Shown one piece after another: positions 44,870-53,508 of a DNA stretch of 64,000 nucleotides. A program made the position numbers and the translations under genes. The DNA comes from Rhodococcus sovatensis (lineage in GTDB: Bacteria; Actinomycetota; Actinomycetes; Mycobacteriales; Mycobacteriaceae). A model generated the notes under the pieces. The model did not search any database. It saw nothing but the letters and a program-made list of their open reading frames with translations, and was not told the origin of the DNA. The first letter of the stretch is position 1; each line of letters starts with the position of its first letter. The stretch is from NCBI RefSeq assembly GCF_037327425.1, contig NZ_CP147846.1, positions 4,340,001 to 4,404,000 on the forward strand. The letters are read 5' to 3'.

Positions 44870-44915
44870 CAGTGGCACGGTAAAGCGCATTGGAGTGCAC
44901 TTAACCGTGCCACTG
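44870..44915. repeat. 46-bp palindromic element, copy 4
   Basis: CAGTGGCACGGTAAA is matched by TTAACCGTGCCACTG. It fills the 65-bp gap between the convergent GlcD-like gene and the E3 gene of the second dehydrogenase cluster, where it could act as a terminator. Confidence 0.92.
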
Positions 44916-44928
44916 GGGGCGGAGCCCC

Positions 44929-46283
44929 CTACCCGTGAGAATGCAGCGGCCTCCCGGCAAGCGCGAGATGAGCCTCCCCGAACGCCTCGGACTGCGTCGG
45001 GTGTGCGTGGATGAGGTGAGCGACTTCCTCCGGGTATGCACCCCAGTTCACGACCAGTTGTGCCTCACCGATCAGCTCACCTACCCGCGCACCGACCATG
45101 TGAATCCCGACGACGGCCCCCCCCCTGCCCGGACGAGCTTGACCCCACCCGACGCCCCGAGGATCTGACTCTTGCCGTTGCCTGCGAGGTCGTACACCGC
45201 GGTGTCCGCTGCGCCGTACTGTTCGACGGCCTGCGCTTCCGTCAGCCCGACCGAAGCGACTTCCGGGTTGGAGTACGTCACGCGCGGAATCGAGGATTCG
45301 GGAACAGATTTCGGGTGCAGCCCCGCACTATGCTCGGCCACAAAGATTCCCTGCTGGAAACCTCGGTGCGCCAACTGCGGACCACGAACGATGTCGCCGA
45401 CCGCATAGACACCCTCGTCGCTTGTCGTCAACGACGAGTCCACTGCAACGAATTCACCGTCCAGCGCAACCCCGTCGAGGTGCTCGACGTTGGGTCCTCG
45501 TCCGACCGCCACGAGCAGCACGTCGGCGTCCACGGTCTCGCCGGATTCGAGTGTGACCGTGACACCGTCGGGCATTTCCTTCACGCCGACGAAGGGCGAC
45601 GCTGTCTTCACCGTGATTCCGCGCTTCTTCAATGCACGCGTCAGCTGTTTCGACGACCATTCGTCCTCGGCCGCCAACAATCTCGGCAACGCTTCCACGA
45701 TGGTCACCTCGGCGCCGAACGATGCCCACACGCTTGCAAACTCGACGCCGATGACTCCACCACCGAGCACGATCGCACGGGCTGGGACGCGGTCGAGTGT
45801 CAACGCCTGGTCACTCGTCAGCACTCGGGGACCGAGTTCGATGCCGGGTAGAACCTTGGAGTGCGAACCGGTCGCGAGGACGACCGTCTTGCCGGTGATC
45901 CTGCGTCCGTCGACCTCGACGGTTCGGCCACCTACATAGCGGCCGCATCCGGTCACAAGGTCGATCTTGTGCGAGGCCACGAGACCCTGCAGGCCCCGGT
46001 ACAGCTTCCCGACGACGCCGTCCTTGTACGCATGTACCGCGGCGACATCGATACCGTCGAAACGTGCTTTGACGCCGACGGATTCGCTCTCACGTGCGGT
46101 GTCGGCGACCTCCGCGGCATGCAGCAGCGCTTTGGTCGGGATACATCCGCGATGCAGACAGGTTCCGCCGATTTTGTCCTTCTCGATCAGCGTCACGCTC
46201 ATACCCAGCTGCGCAGCCCGGAATGCGGCCGAGTAGCCGCCCGAACCGCCACCCAGAATCACGACGTCGGGCGTGGTGCTCAC
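44929..46283 (-). pseudogene. dihydrolipoamide dehydrogenase E3 (second cluster), frameshifted in a G9 tract
   Basis: From 46283 the frame encodes a normal E3: 'GGGSGGY', 'GGTCLHRGCIPTKALLH', 'GGGVIGVEFASVW' and 'AVGDIVRGPQLAHRGF'. After 'GGVKLVRA' it hits a run of nine C on the plus strand (45117-45125) and ends early at 45081. The other frame then continues the family C terminus ('VVGIHMVG', later 'HAHPTQSEAFGEA') to a stop at 44929. One extra base in the run would restore a 451-residue protein, close to the 455 of the paralogue. It is either a sequencing error, a phase-variable tract or a true loss of the interface domain. Confidence 0.85.
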
Positions 46284-47524
46284 GCGAGTGCCACCAGGTT
46301 CAGCGGGTCCGACAACAGCGACGCGATATCGGCCAGGAATCGAGACCCTTGTTCGCCGTCGACGAGTCGATGATCGAACGACAGGCTCAGAGTCGTCAGG
46401 GAACGCAGAGCGATCTCACCTTCGAACTCCCAGGGCTGTCGACGAATCGCGCCGAAGCACAGGATCGCAGCCTCACCCGGGTTCAGGATGGGCGTACCCG
46501 AATCGACTCCGAACACGCCGACGTTGGTGATCGTGATCGTCCCGTCGGCCAAGTCTTCCTGACCTGTTTTTCCGTCCTTGGCCGTAGCGGTCAACACGTT
46601 CAAGGCGTGCGCGAGGTCCTTCAACCCGAGTGTGTGCGCGTTCTTGATGTTCGGGACCATCAGCCCTCGCGGAGTCGCGGCAGCAATACCGAGGTTCACG
46701 TAACCCTTCGTCACGATCTCCTGGTTCTTCTCGTCCCACTCCGAGTTCAAGCTCGGGTTGGCCCGCAGCGCAACCAACAGCGCCTTGGCAACGAGTGCCA
46801 GTGGCGTCAAGCGAATGTCGCGGAAGTGCTTGGTAGCGCGCAACTTCTCCAGCAGTTCGACAGTCGGCGTCACGTCGACAGTAAGGAACTCGGTGACGTG
46901 AGGGGCCGTGAACGCACTCGACACCATCGCGGCGGCCGTGTGCTTGCGGACGCCCTTGATCGGGGTGCGGGTCTCGTTCGTGACTTCGGCGGACGCAACC
47001 GGCGGCTCCTCGACGCGAGTCAGAAACGCAGCTATGTCGTCGCGTGTCACCTCTCCGTGGGCGCCCGTCGCAGGTACCTCGGAAAGGTCGATCCCTTCCT
47101 GTCTGGCGACGAACCTGACCGGAGGCGACGCCAGTGGCCGCGAGCTCTTCTCTGCGACAGGAGCATCGGGAGCGGACGTCACAGTTCGGCTCCCGCGGCG
47201 GCTGGCCCCCTCACCCACGACGCCGTACCCGACGAGCACGGGGACCCGCTCAGCCGTGTCGGATCCATCCGCAGTGTCGATGCCGGATCCATCCGCAATG
47301 TCGATGATTGCGGTGCCGACCTCGATTGTGGTGCCCTCCTCCGCGTGCAGAGCGGTCACTGTGCCCGCGTAGGGAGACGGCAATTCGACGGAGGCTTTTG
47401 CGGTTTCGACCTCGGCGATGACCTGGTTCAGTTCGACGGTGTCACCGACTTCGACGAGCCAGGTGACCAGTTCGGCCTCGGTGAGTCCTTCCCCGAGGTC
47501 GGGAAGCCTGAAGCTATTCGTCAT
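46280..47524 (-). CDS. dihydrolipoamide acyltransferase E2 (second cluster)
   Basis: The 414-residue protein has a lipoyl domain with Lys43 in 'VETAKASVELP'. A linker follows, then a subunit-binding domain ('PPVRFVARQEGIDLSEV', 'GAHGEVTRDDIAAFL'), then the catalytic domain ending 'DHRLVDGEQG' with the active-site His and Asp. The ATG at 47524 is preferred to the upstream one at 47659. It overlaps both neighbours by 4 bp. Unlike the first-cluster E2, its linker carries no palindromic element. Confidence 0.9.
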   Translation of the reverse strand: MTNSFRLPDLGEGLTEAELVTWLVEVGDTVELNQVIAEVETAKASVELPSPYAGTVTALHAEEGTTIEVGTAIIDIADGSGIDTADGSDTAERVPVLVGYGVVGEGASRRGSRTVTSAPDAPVAEKSSRPLASPPVRFVARQEGIDLSEVPATGAHGEVTRDDIAAFLTRVEEPPVASAEVTNETRTPIKGVRKHTAAAMVSSAFTAPHVTEFLTVDVTPTVELLEKLRATKHFRDIRLTPLALVAKALLVALRANPSLNSEWDEKNQEIVTKGYVNLGIAAATPRGLMVPNIKNAHTLGLKDLAHALNVLTATAKDGKTGQEDLADGTITITNVGVFGVDSGTPILNPGEAAILCFGAIRRQPWEFEGEIALRSLTTLSLSFDHRLVDGEQGSRFLADIASLLSDPLNLVALA

Positions 47525-48561
47525 CCCTGAAAGCTCCTGTCCACTGCGTCGAGAATCCGGTCGGCGTCCGGAAGGAAGTACTCCTCCAACTTTGCCGGCG
47601 GGTACGGAATGGTGAATCCACCGACACGCTGCACTGGCGCTTCCAGGCTGTAGAAGCACTGTTCCTGAACGCGGGCAGCGATTTCGGCGCCGATTCCCAT
47701 GAACGTCGCCGCCTCGTGCGTGACGACGAGGCGTCCGGTTTTGCGTACCGACGCCGCGATGGTGTCCATATCCAGCGGCGACAGCGACCTCAGATCGATC
47801 ACCTCGAGCGAGCGTCCCTCCCCTGCAGCGACGTCGGCAGCCTGCAATGCGGTAGCGACGAGTGGCCCGTACGCGATGACCGTGGCGTCGGTGCCCGCAC
47901 GCACGACACGCGCCTTGTGCAGCGGATACGCATCGGCGATCGAGGCGGTGACGTCGACCTCGCCCTTCTGCCAGTACCGTCGCTTCGGTTCGAAGAACAG
48001 CACCGGATCGTCGGATGCGATTGCCTGCCGCAACATGACGTTGGCGTCGGCGGCGTTGCTACAGCTGACGACTCGAAGTCCTGCGGTCTGCGCGAAATAC
48101 CCTTCCGGCGACTCCGAGTGATGCTCGACAGCACCGATCCCGCCGCCGTACGGGACGCGGATGGTGATTGGCATCTTGACGTTTCCGCCGGTGCGGTAGT
48201 GCAGTTTGGCCACCTGCGAGACGATCTGGTCGAACGCGGGGTAGATGAAACCGTCGAACTGTATTTCGACCACCGGCCGATACCCGCGGAAAGCAAGTCC
48301 GACTGCGGTGCCGACGATTCCGGACTCCGCCAGAGGAGTGTCGATGACGCGAGTGGGCCCGAAGTCCTTCTGCAACCCGTCGGTGATGCGGAAGACGCCA
48401 CCCAGTTTTCCGATGTCCTCGCCGAGTAGTACGACCTTGGGGTCGTCTTCCATCGCTCGACGAAGCCCTGCGTTGAGGGCTCTGCCGAGCGGAAGCGTCA
48501 CGGGGGCAGCGAGTGCGGCGGAGGCTGAAAGTGTCGCCGGGGCGGCAAGTGTGGCGGTCAT
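47521..48561 (-). CDS. 2-oxoacid dehydrogenase E1 beta subunit (second cluster)
   Basis: The 346-residue protein has 'LLGEDIGKLGGVFRITDGLQ', 'DTPLAESGIVGTAVGLAF' and 'QRVGGFTIPYPPAKLEEYF', as in E1 beta subunits. The start at 48561 (MTATLAAPATL) overlaps the E1 alpha stop by 4 bp. An Ala-rich N-terminal extension of about 20 residues precedes the usual domain. It pairs with the subunit encoded next at 48558. Confidence 0.9.
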   Translation of the reverse strand: MTATLAAPATLSASAALAAPVTLPLGRALNAGLRRAMEDDPKVVLLGEDIGKLGGVFRITDGLQKDFGPTRVIDTPLAESGIVGTAVGLAFRGYRPVVEIQFDGFIYPAFDQIVSQVAKLHYRTGGNVKMPITIRVPYGGGIGAVEHHSESPEGYFAQTAGLRVVSCSNAADANVMLRQAIASDDPVLFFEPKRRYWQKGEVDVTASIADAYPLHKARVVRAGTDATVIAYGPLVATALQAADVAAGEGRSLEVIDLRSLSPLDMDTIAASVRKTGRLVVTHEAATFMGIGAEIAARVQEQCFYSLEAPVQRVGGFTIPYPPAKLEEYFLPDADRILDAVDRSFQG

Positions 48562-49664
48562 GACTTCACGGCTCCTTCGAATCCGGCGAGGTACGCGGCA
48601 TACGCTCGACGCTCCTCGGCGATCAGGGGATGCGGGTCGGCGTAGACGTGGTCGAACAGTGACATCGGGCCGGGTTCCACGGTGCCGAGGCATCCACGGC
48701 GCAGGTCCGCTGCGGTGGCGTCGGCACGTTCCTTGACGCGCTGACGGAAGGACTCGTCCATCGCACCCTCACGTTCGAGGAGCCGTTCGATACGGTCGAT
48801 CGGATCCTTCCGCCGCCACTCGTCGTCGAGAGCGGCGGGACGGTACCGCGACGGGTCGTCGGACGTGGTGTGTGGACCCATCCGATACGTGACGGCTTCG
48901 ATGAGGGTGGGTCCGCTGCCTTCGCGCGCCCGCGCCAGTGCAGTTCTGGTGGCGGCGAGTACGGCAAGAACGTCGTTGCCGTCCACGCGCAATGCTGGAA
49001 CCCCGAAACCCCGACCGCGCTCGGCGATCGTGATGTGCGTCTGCACCGTCACCGGTTCGGAGATCGCCCATTGGTTGTTCTGGCAGAAGAAGACCACCGG
49101 CGCTCCGAAGCTCGCCGCAAATCCGAGAGCTTCCGAGATGTCTCCCTGACTGGTCGCACCGTCGCCGAAGTAAGTGATGACGGCGCCCTCGGCTCCGTCG
49201 AACTTCATGCCGAGTCCGTATCCCGTGGCATGCAGAGCCTGGGAGCCGACGATGATTGCCGGGGTCGTCATGTTGTATTCGTATGGATCCCAACCGGATT
49301 GCGTCGATCCCCGCCAAAAACGAAGCATCTGCGTCGGGTCGACCCCGCGGCAGTATGCAACGCCGTGCTCGCGATAGCTGGCGAATACGAAATCGTCGCG
49401 CTCGAGCGCCCTGGCCGAACCGACCTGCGCGGCCTCCTGGCCAAGCATCGGTGCCCAAAGCCCGAGTTCGCCCTGGCGCTGCAATGCGGTCGCTTCGGCA
49501 TCGATGCGGCGCACGACGACCAGGTCCTCATACAGGTCGCGTAGCTTTTCGGTGGTGATGTCGCCGACCAGCTCGCTGTACATGGTCGGCTCGGTACGCA
49601 CACCTTCCGGTGTGACGATCTGAATGAGCGTGTCGTCGACGGCTGCGGAAAAGGTTGTGTCCAT
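48558..49664 (-). CDS. 2-oxoacid dehydrogenase E1 alpha subunit (second cluster)
   Basis: The 368-residue protein has the thiamine-diphosphate motif 'FGDGATSQGD' followed by 'CQNNQWAIS'. The ATG at 49664 has a strong AAGGAGG site five bases upstream, so it is preferred to the upstream start at 49757. It leads the second operon. The substrate may be branched-chain keto acids or pyruvate-like acids; the sequence does not decide between them. Confidence 0.9.
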   Translation of the reverse strand: MDTTFSAAVDDTLIQIVTPEGVRTEPTMYSELVGDITTEKLRDLYEDLVVVRRIDAEATALQRQGELGLWAPMLGQEAAQVGSARALERDDFVFASYREHGVAYCRGVDPTQMLRFWRGSTQSGWDPYEYNMTTPAIIVGSQALHATGYGLGMKFDGAEGAVITYFGDGATSQGDISEALGFAASFGAPVVFFCQNNQWAISEPVTVQTHITIAERGRGFGVPALRVDGNDVLAVLAATRTALARAREGSGPTLIEAVTYRMGPHTTSDDPSRYRPAALDDEWRRKDPIDRIERLLEREGAMDESFRQRVKERADATAADLRRGCLGTVEPGPMSLFDHVYADPHPLIAEERRAYAAYLAGFEGAVKS

Positions 49665-49675
49665 GTCGACCTCCT

Positions 49676-49758
49676 TGCAGGTTGCACTGTTACCTAAGAC
49701 ACAACCCCCAATCAGCAATAAGCGCAATAGATAGATTTTCAACTGTGCAACCTGCACA
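49676..49758. promoter_or_regulatory. pair of inverted operators upstream of the second dehydrogenase operon
   Basis: TGCAGGTTGCAC (49676-49687) and its exact complement GTGCAACCTGCA (49745-49756) are 57 bases apart. The second copy is itself a small palindrome, TGTGCAACCTGCACA. The first overlaps the ribosome site of the E1 alpha gene. Two such sites suggest cooperative binding or looping by a repressor; the regulator is not identified. The 165-bp gap holds nothing else clear. Confidence 0.6.
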
Positions 49759-49829
49759 GAATACGATCACAAATACGTGCTTATCTTGAGCTCAATGATT
49801 CATCACGAGGACGCGGCATCGAGGTGCTG

Positions 49830-50288
49830 TCACGACGCGTCGACGTTGCCTACGCCAGGGATCATGTGTGTCGTCACGCCGATTCGATTCCAGGCATTGA
49901 TCGTGAAGATCTGGGCGATCAGCTGACCGATCCGGTGCTCGTCGAAATGCTGCGCGACGCGCCCGTACACCTCGTCGGAGACCCCACCGTCGGAGATCAG
50001 CGTGACGGCCTCGGTCAACTCCAGAACGGCCTGCTCTCTCTCGTCGAAAAAGTTGGGTGCATCGCGCCAAACCGAGACGAGCGCGAGCCGCTCCTCGCTC
50101 TCCCCTGCTTTGCGCGCATCCGTGGTGTGCATGTGCAGGCAGTACGCGCATCCGTTGATCTGCGAAGCGCGAATCTTGATCAATTCGGCAAGCGTGGGGT
50201 CGATACCGTCCCGGCTCGAAACATCCAGCGCGATGAGCGCTTTTCTGACGGCAGGGGACGCGGCGGCGAAGTTGATTCGTGTTGTCAT
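49830..50288 (-). CDS. AhpD-like carboxymuconolactone decarboxylase-family protein
   Basis: The 152-residue protein has the AhpD core with a redox CxxC and nearby His ('INGCAYCLHMHTTDARKAGE'). This matches alkylhydroperoxidase D-type proteins rather than true carboxymuconolactone decarboxylases. It probably acts in peroxide or thiol redox. It is divergent from a MocR regulator 47 bp away, a common pairing in actinobacteria. Confidence 0.88.
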   Translation of the reverse strand: MTTRINFAAASPAVRKALIALDVSSRDGIDPTLAELIKIRASQINGCAYCLHMHTTDARKAGESEERLALVSVWRDAPNFFDEREQAVLELTEAVTLISDGGVSDEVYGRVAQHFDEHRIGQLIAQIFTINAWNRIGVTTHMIPGVGNVDAS

Positions 50289-50313
50289 GCACAGGACGCT
50301 ACGACCTGCTTTG

Positions 50314-50327
50314 ACCTTCGGTAAGGT
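50314..50327. promoter_or_regulatory. inverted repeat between AhpD-like and MocR genes
   Basis: ACCTT-CGGT-AAGGT lies in the 47-bp divergent intergenic region. It is a candidate binding site of the adjacent MocR-type regulator. Confidence 0.4.
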
Positions 50328-50335
50328 GCAATTCC

Positions 50336-51748
50336 ATGCCGGTAAACGAGGTCAATTCCGGATTCGATCTGCACCTGAACCTGGCTGCCGACGGTTCACG
50401 CAAAGCTGCCCTCGGACGGGCACTGCGCGAGGCCGTCGGATCCGGTCGCCTCGAACCGGGCACGACCCTGCCGTCGTACCGCACGCTCGCGAAAGACCTG
50501 CACATCGCCCGCAACACCGTCGCAGAGACGTATGCCGAACTCGTTTCGGAAGGCTGGCTCGAAGCCCGACAGGGATCCGGCACTCGTGTCGCGCACCGGG
50601 CAACGATGACGGCAGACCTACCTACCTCGACCGTGCCGCCTCAGGTGCGACCGACGTTCGACTTCCGTCCTGGCCGTCCCGACGCAGCGTCTTTCCCGCG
50701 AACCGCCTGGCTTGCCGCGGCCAGGCGAGCGGTGGGCAATGCGCCCGTCGACGCTTTCGGACCGGGAGACCCACACGGACGCATCGAATTACGTCGCGCG
50801 CTTGCCGGATATCTCGCACGGACTCGAGGCGTCGTGGCGGACCCACGCCGAGTTTTCGTGTGCTCGGGGTTCACACAGGCAGCGGGGTTCCTGACGCGGC
50901 TGCAGAACACGGCTCCGATCGCGCTCGAATCCTACGGTCTGCCGTTCCACCGCAGAATCTTCGAGGAGACCGGGGCGACGATCGCCGTTCCGGTGGACGA
51001 GAATGGATGTCGCATAGACCAACTGGAATCGACAGCTGCTCGGACTGTCGTCCTCACGCCGAGCCATCAGTTTCCGACGGGCGCTCCGCTGCACCCTGCG
51101 CGGCGGACGGCAGCCGTCAGATGGGCCCGTGCACACGACGGCCTCGTCATCGAAGACGACTACGACGGAGAGTTCCGCTACGACCGAAACCCTGTGGGAG
51201 CCATGCAGGCTCTCGACCCGGATCGGGTGTTGTACTTGGGATCGGTCTCCAAGAGTATGTCCCCGGCGATCCGCGTCGGGTGGATGGTCGTTCCCGAGCA
51301 CCTTCACGACCCGATCCTCGCAATCAAGGGCGTCCGCGAGGCGACGGTAGGCGTCGTGGATCAACTGACGCTCGCAGAGCTCATCACCAGCGGCGCATAC
51401 GATCGCCACGTCCGAGCAATGCGGTCGAAGTACCGCAGGCGCCGCGACGAGTTGTCACGCGCTCTCGCTCAGCGCGCTCCGCACATCGGAACCGTGGGCA
51501 TCTCGGCCGGATTACAAGCCGTCCTCACTCTCCCGGAAGGAACCGAAAAGACGGTTCTGCAGATGGCCGGCGAGGTAGGAATTGCGCTGGAAGGACTGCA
51601 GTGGTTTCGGCATCCGCACGCGCTGTCCAGCATCACGGATGCAGTGCTCGTAGGCTTCTCGGCTCCGAGCGACGGTTCTTACACCGCGGCGGTGGACGCG
51701 CTCGTGACGGTACTTGCGCGCACCGCCCCGGGCCGACGGAGAGGGTAG
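50336..51748 (+). CDS. MocR/PdxR-family regulator (GntR HTH plus aminotransferase domain)
   Basis: The 470-residue protein has an N-terminal GntR winged helix ('LPSYRTLAKDLHIARNTVAE', 'GSGTRVA') and a class I aminotransferase-like domain. The PLP-lysine is expected at 'YLGSVSKSMSPAIRVGWM'. Such regulators sense pyridoxal phosphate or an amino acid derivative. It likely controls the divergent AhpD-like gene. Confidence 0.9.
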   Translation: MPVNEVNSGFDLHLNLAADGSRKAALGRALREAVGSGRLEPGTTLPSYRTLAKDLHIARNTVAETYAELVSEGWLEARQGSGTRVAHRATMTADLPTSTVPPQVRPTFDFRPGRPDAASFPRTAWLAAARRAVGNAPVDAFGPGDPHGRIELRRALAGYLARTRGVVADPRRVFVCSGFTQAAGFLTRLQNTAPIALESYGLPFHRRIFEETGATIAVPVDENGCRIDQLESTAARTVVLTPSHQFPTGAPLHPARRTAAVRWARAHDGLVIEDDYDGEFRYDRNPVGAMQALDPDRVLYLGSVSKSMSPAIRVGWMVVPEHLHDPILAIKGVREATVGVVDQLTLAELITSGAYDRHVRAMRSKYRRRRDELSRALAQRAPHIGTVGISAGLQAVLTLPEGTEKTVLQMAGEVGIALEGLQWFRHPHALSSITDAVLVGFSAPSDGSYTAAVDALVTVLARTAPGRRRG

Positions 51749-51757
51749 ATGGAAGGC

Positions 51758-52489
51758 TCAGGCCCCCAACCCAGCACCCGCCCTGGTGACCACCAGGCGC
51801 GGTACGACGGCCCGCGAGGACAGTCTCAGCACACTGGCTGAGAGCTCGACGATGTCCCCGACGCGAATCATCGTGTCAGCGGGGATCTTGTCCTTCGTCC
51901 AGTCGCTCATATCGGTATCGACATAGCCGGGCGCGATGGAGGTTCCGCTGATTCCGTTTCCGCTTTCCTCGGCATTCAAGGTCTCTACGAGCGAGAGCAT
52001 TGCTGCCTTCGTCGCGCCGTAGACCGCCAACCCCGCTTCCGAGTACACACCGGCCATGGAAGCGAGCGCGATGACCTTGGCGCCACCGTCAGGATTCGCT
52101 TCGACGCCGAGCCGCAGCAGCGGAATGGAATTCTGCAGAACCTGGAACGGCGCCCGCAAGTTGACGTCGAGCGTCTTGTCGAACCTGCGCATCGGATAGT
52201 CGGCGATCGATCCTGCAGTTCCTACACCGGCATTGAGCACCAGCGCATCCATCGATCCGAACGCCGACGCGTGTGCCTCGACGATTCGGTCGGCGGCGTC
52301 ACGATCGGCGAGGTCGGCAGCCACTGTCACCACTCGCGGAGCACCCGCAGCCTCGAGCCCCGCGGCGACGGCGGCGAGTGCCGTCGAGTCCCGTGCGGTG
52401 ATCGTCAACGAATACCCCAGTTCGGCCATGCGCATCGCGATTCCGTAGCCGATGCCGCGGGATCCACCGGTAACCAGTGCAGATTTCAT
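51758..52489 (-). CDS. short-chain dehydrogenase/reductase
   Basis: The 243-residue SDR has the NAD(P) motif 'VTGGSRGIGYGIAM', 'LVLNAGVGTAG' and a catalytic Y-x3-K in 'YGATKAAMLS'. It overlaps the phosphotransferase gene by 4 bp, and that gene overlaps the acyl-CoA dehydrogenase gene, so the three form one operon. It may reduce or oxidise a hydroxy- or ketoacyl-CoA in the same pathway. Confidence 0.9.
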   Translation of the reverse strand: MKSALVTGGSRGIGYGIAMRMAELGYSLTITARDSTALAAVAAGLEAAGAPRVVTVAADLADRDAADRIVEAHASAFGSMDALVLNAGVGTAGSIADYPMRRFDKTLDVNLRAPFQVLQNSIPLLRLGVEANPDGGAKVIALASMAGVYSEAGLAVYGATKAAMLSLVETLNAEESGNGISGTSIAPGYVDTDMSDWTKDKIPADTMIRVGDIVELSASVLRLSSRAVVPRLVVTRAGAGLGA

Positions 52490-53508
52490 TTCTTGCCCTC
52501 CATCGCTCGGAGTCCTGCGGCCATGAACTCGTGGGTCGCTTCCGCTGCGGCAGCTGCACCGGACCCGGTGTCGGATCCTGCGAGCGCCCGATGGGTGATG
52601 CCCTCGCCGATGACTCCGAGCTTGAAATTCGCCAGCGCGAGGTAGAAGTTCCAGTCCGACAACTCGGTTCCGGTTTCACGGCTGTAGCGTTCGGCGAGTT
52701 CGTCAGCAGACGGATAGCGGTTGCTCGTCCACGCGGCACTCACGCCCAGCACAGCGTCGAAGATCGGCTGCCGGTACACACACATCAATGCGACGTCGGT
52801 GAGCGGATCACCGAGCGTCGACATCTCCCAATCCACGACGGCAGCAATCGAACCCGGACTTCCCTCGGTCAGGATCACGTTGTCGACGCGGTAGTCGCCG
52901 TGCACGATCGAGGACCCCGAGCGCGCCGGTACAGCGGCAGCGAGCTTGTCACGGAGGCGTTCGACATCAGGCAATTCCCGTGTCTTGACGGCTTCCCACT
53001 GTCGCGCCCAGGTCTTGACCTGACGACCGACGAACCCTTCCGGCTTGCCGAAGGATCCGAGCCCGACCGCCTCGAAGTCGACGCTGTGCAGTCGGCCGAG
53101 GACGCGGATCAATTCACTCGTGTTGGCCTCGATGTCGGCATCCGACAGATCCTCGAGGTCCTCGCGCGTTCGTACGACCCTGCCGGGATCGAACTCGACA
53201 ACCGTTGTGGGCACACCTAATACCGCACCCTCGGAGTCGAATGCGATGGTCTTCGCGACGGGGACGTCGGTCGATTGCAAGGCGCTCGTCACAGCCCATT
53301 CGCGAGCCATGTCGTGCGCGGATGGAGTGAGACCGCTCATCGGGGGGCGGCGAACCACCCACGCAGATTTCTCGTCGTACGCTTTGAAGGTCAAGTTGGA
53401 CCGTCCGCCGCTGATCAGTTCGACCTGTAAGTCGCCGACGAGGACGACGCCGTTGTCGGAGAGGAACTTCGCCAGCGCCGGCGTGTTCATTCCGGCGAGC
53501 TCGGTCAT
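52486..53508 (-). CDS. APH-type phosphotransferase (ACAD10/11-like kinase)
   Basis: This 340-residue aminoglycoside-phosphotransferase-fold kinase has the catalytic loop 'VHGDYRVDNVIL' and a metal-binding Asp in 'AVVDWEMSTLGDPLTDVA'. It belongs to the family fused to acyl-CoA dehydrogenase in eukaryotic ACAD10/ACAD11. Here the kinase and dehydrogenase are separate, adjacent genes with a 4-bp overlap. Relatives phosphorylate 4-hydroxyacyl-CoA in hydroxy-acid catabolism, which is the likely role by inference. Confidence 0.87.
   Translation of the reverse strand: MTELAGMNTPALAKFLSDNGVVLVGDLQVELISGGRSNLTFKAYDEKSAWVVRRPPMSGLTPSAHDMAREWAVTSALQSTDVPVAKTIAFDSEGAVLGVPTTVVEFDPGRVVRTREDLEDLSDADIEANTSELIRVLGRLHSVDFEAVGLGSFGKPEGFVGRQVKTWARQWEAVKTRELPDVERLRDKLAAAVPARSGSSIVHGDYRVDNVILTEGSPGSIAAVVDWEMSTLGDPLTDVALMCVYRQPIFDAVLGVSAAWTSNRYPSADELAERYSRETGTELSDWNFYLALANFKLGVIGEGITHRALAGSDTGSGAAAAAEATHEFMAAGLRAMEGKK

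Noticed and set aside
45081..45116. Stop at 45081 as the true end of the second E3
   Set aside because: The C-terminal family motif continues in the neighbouring frame to 44929, directly after a nine-base homopolymer.
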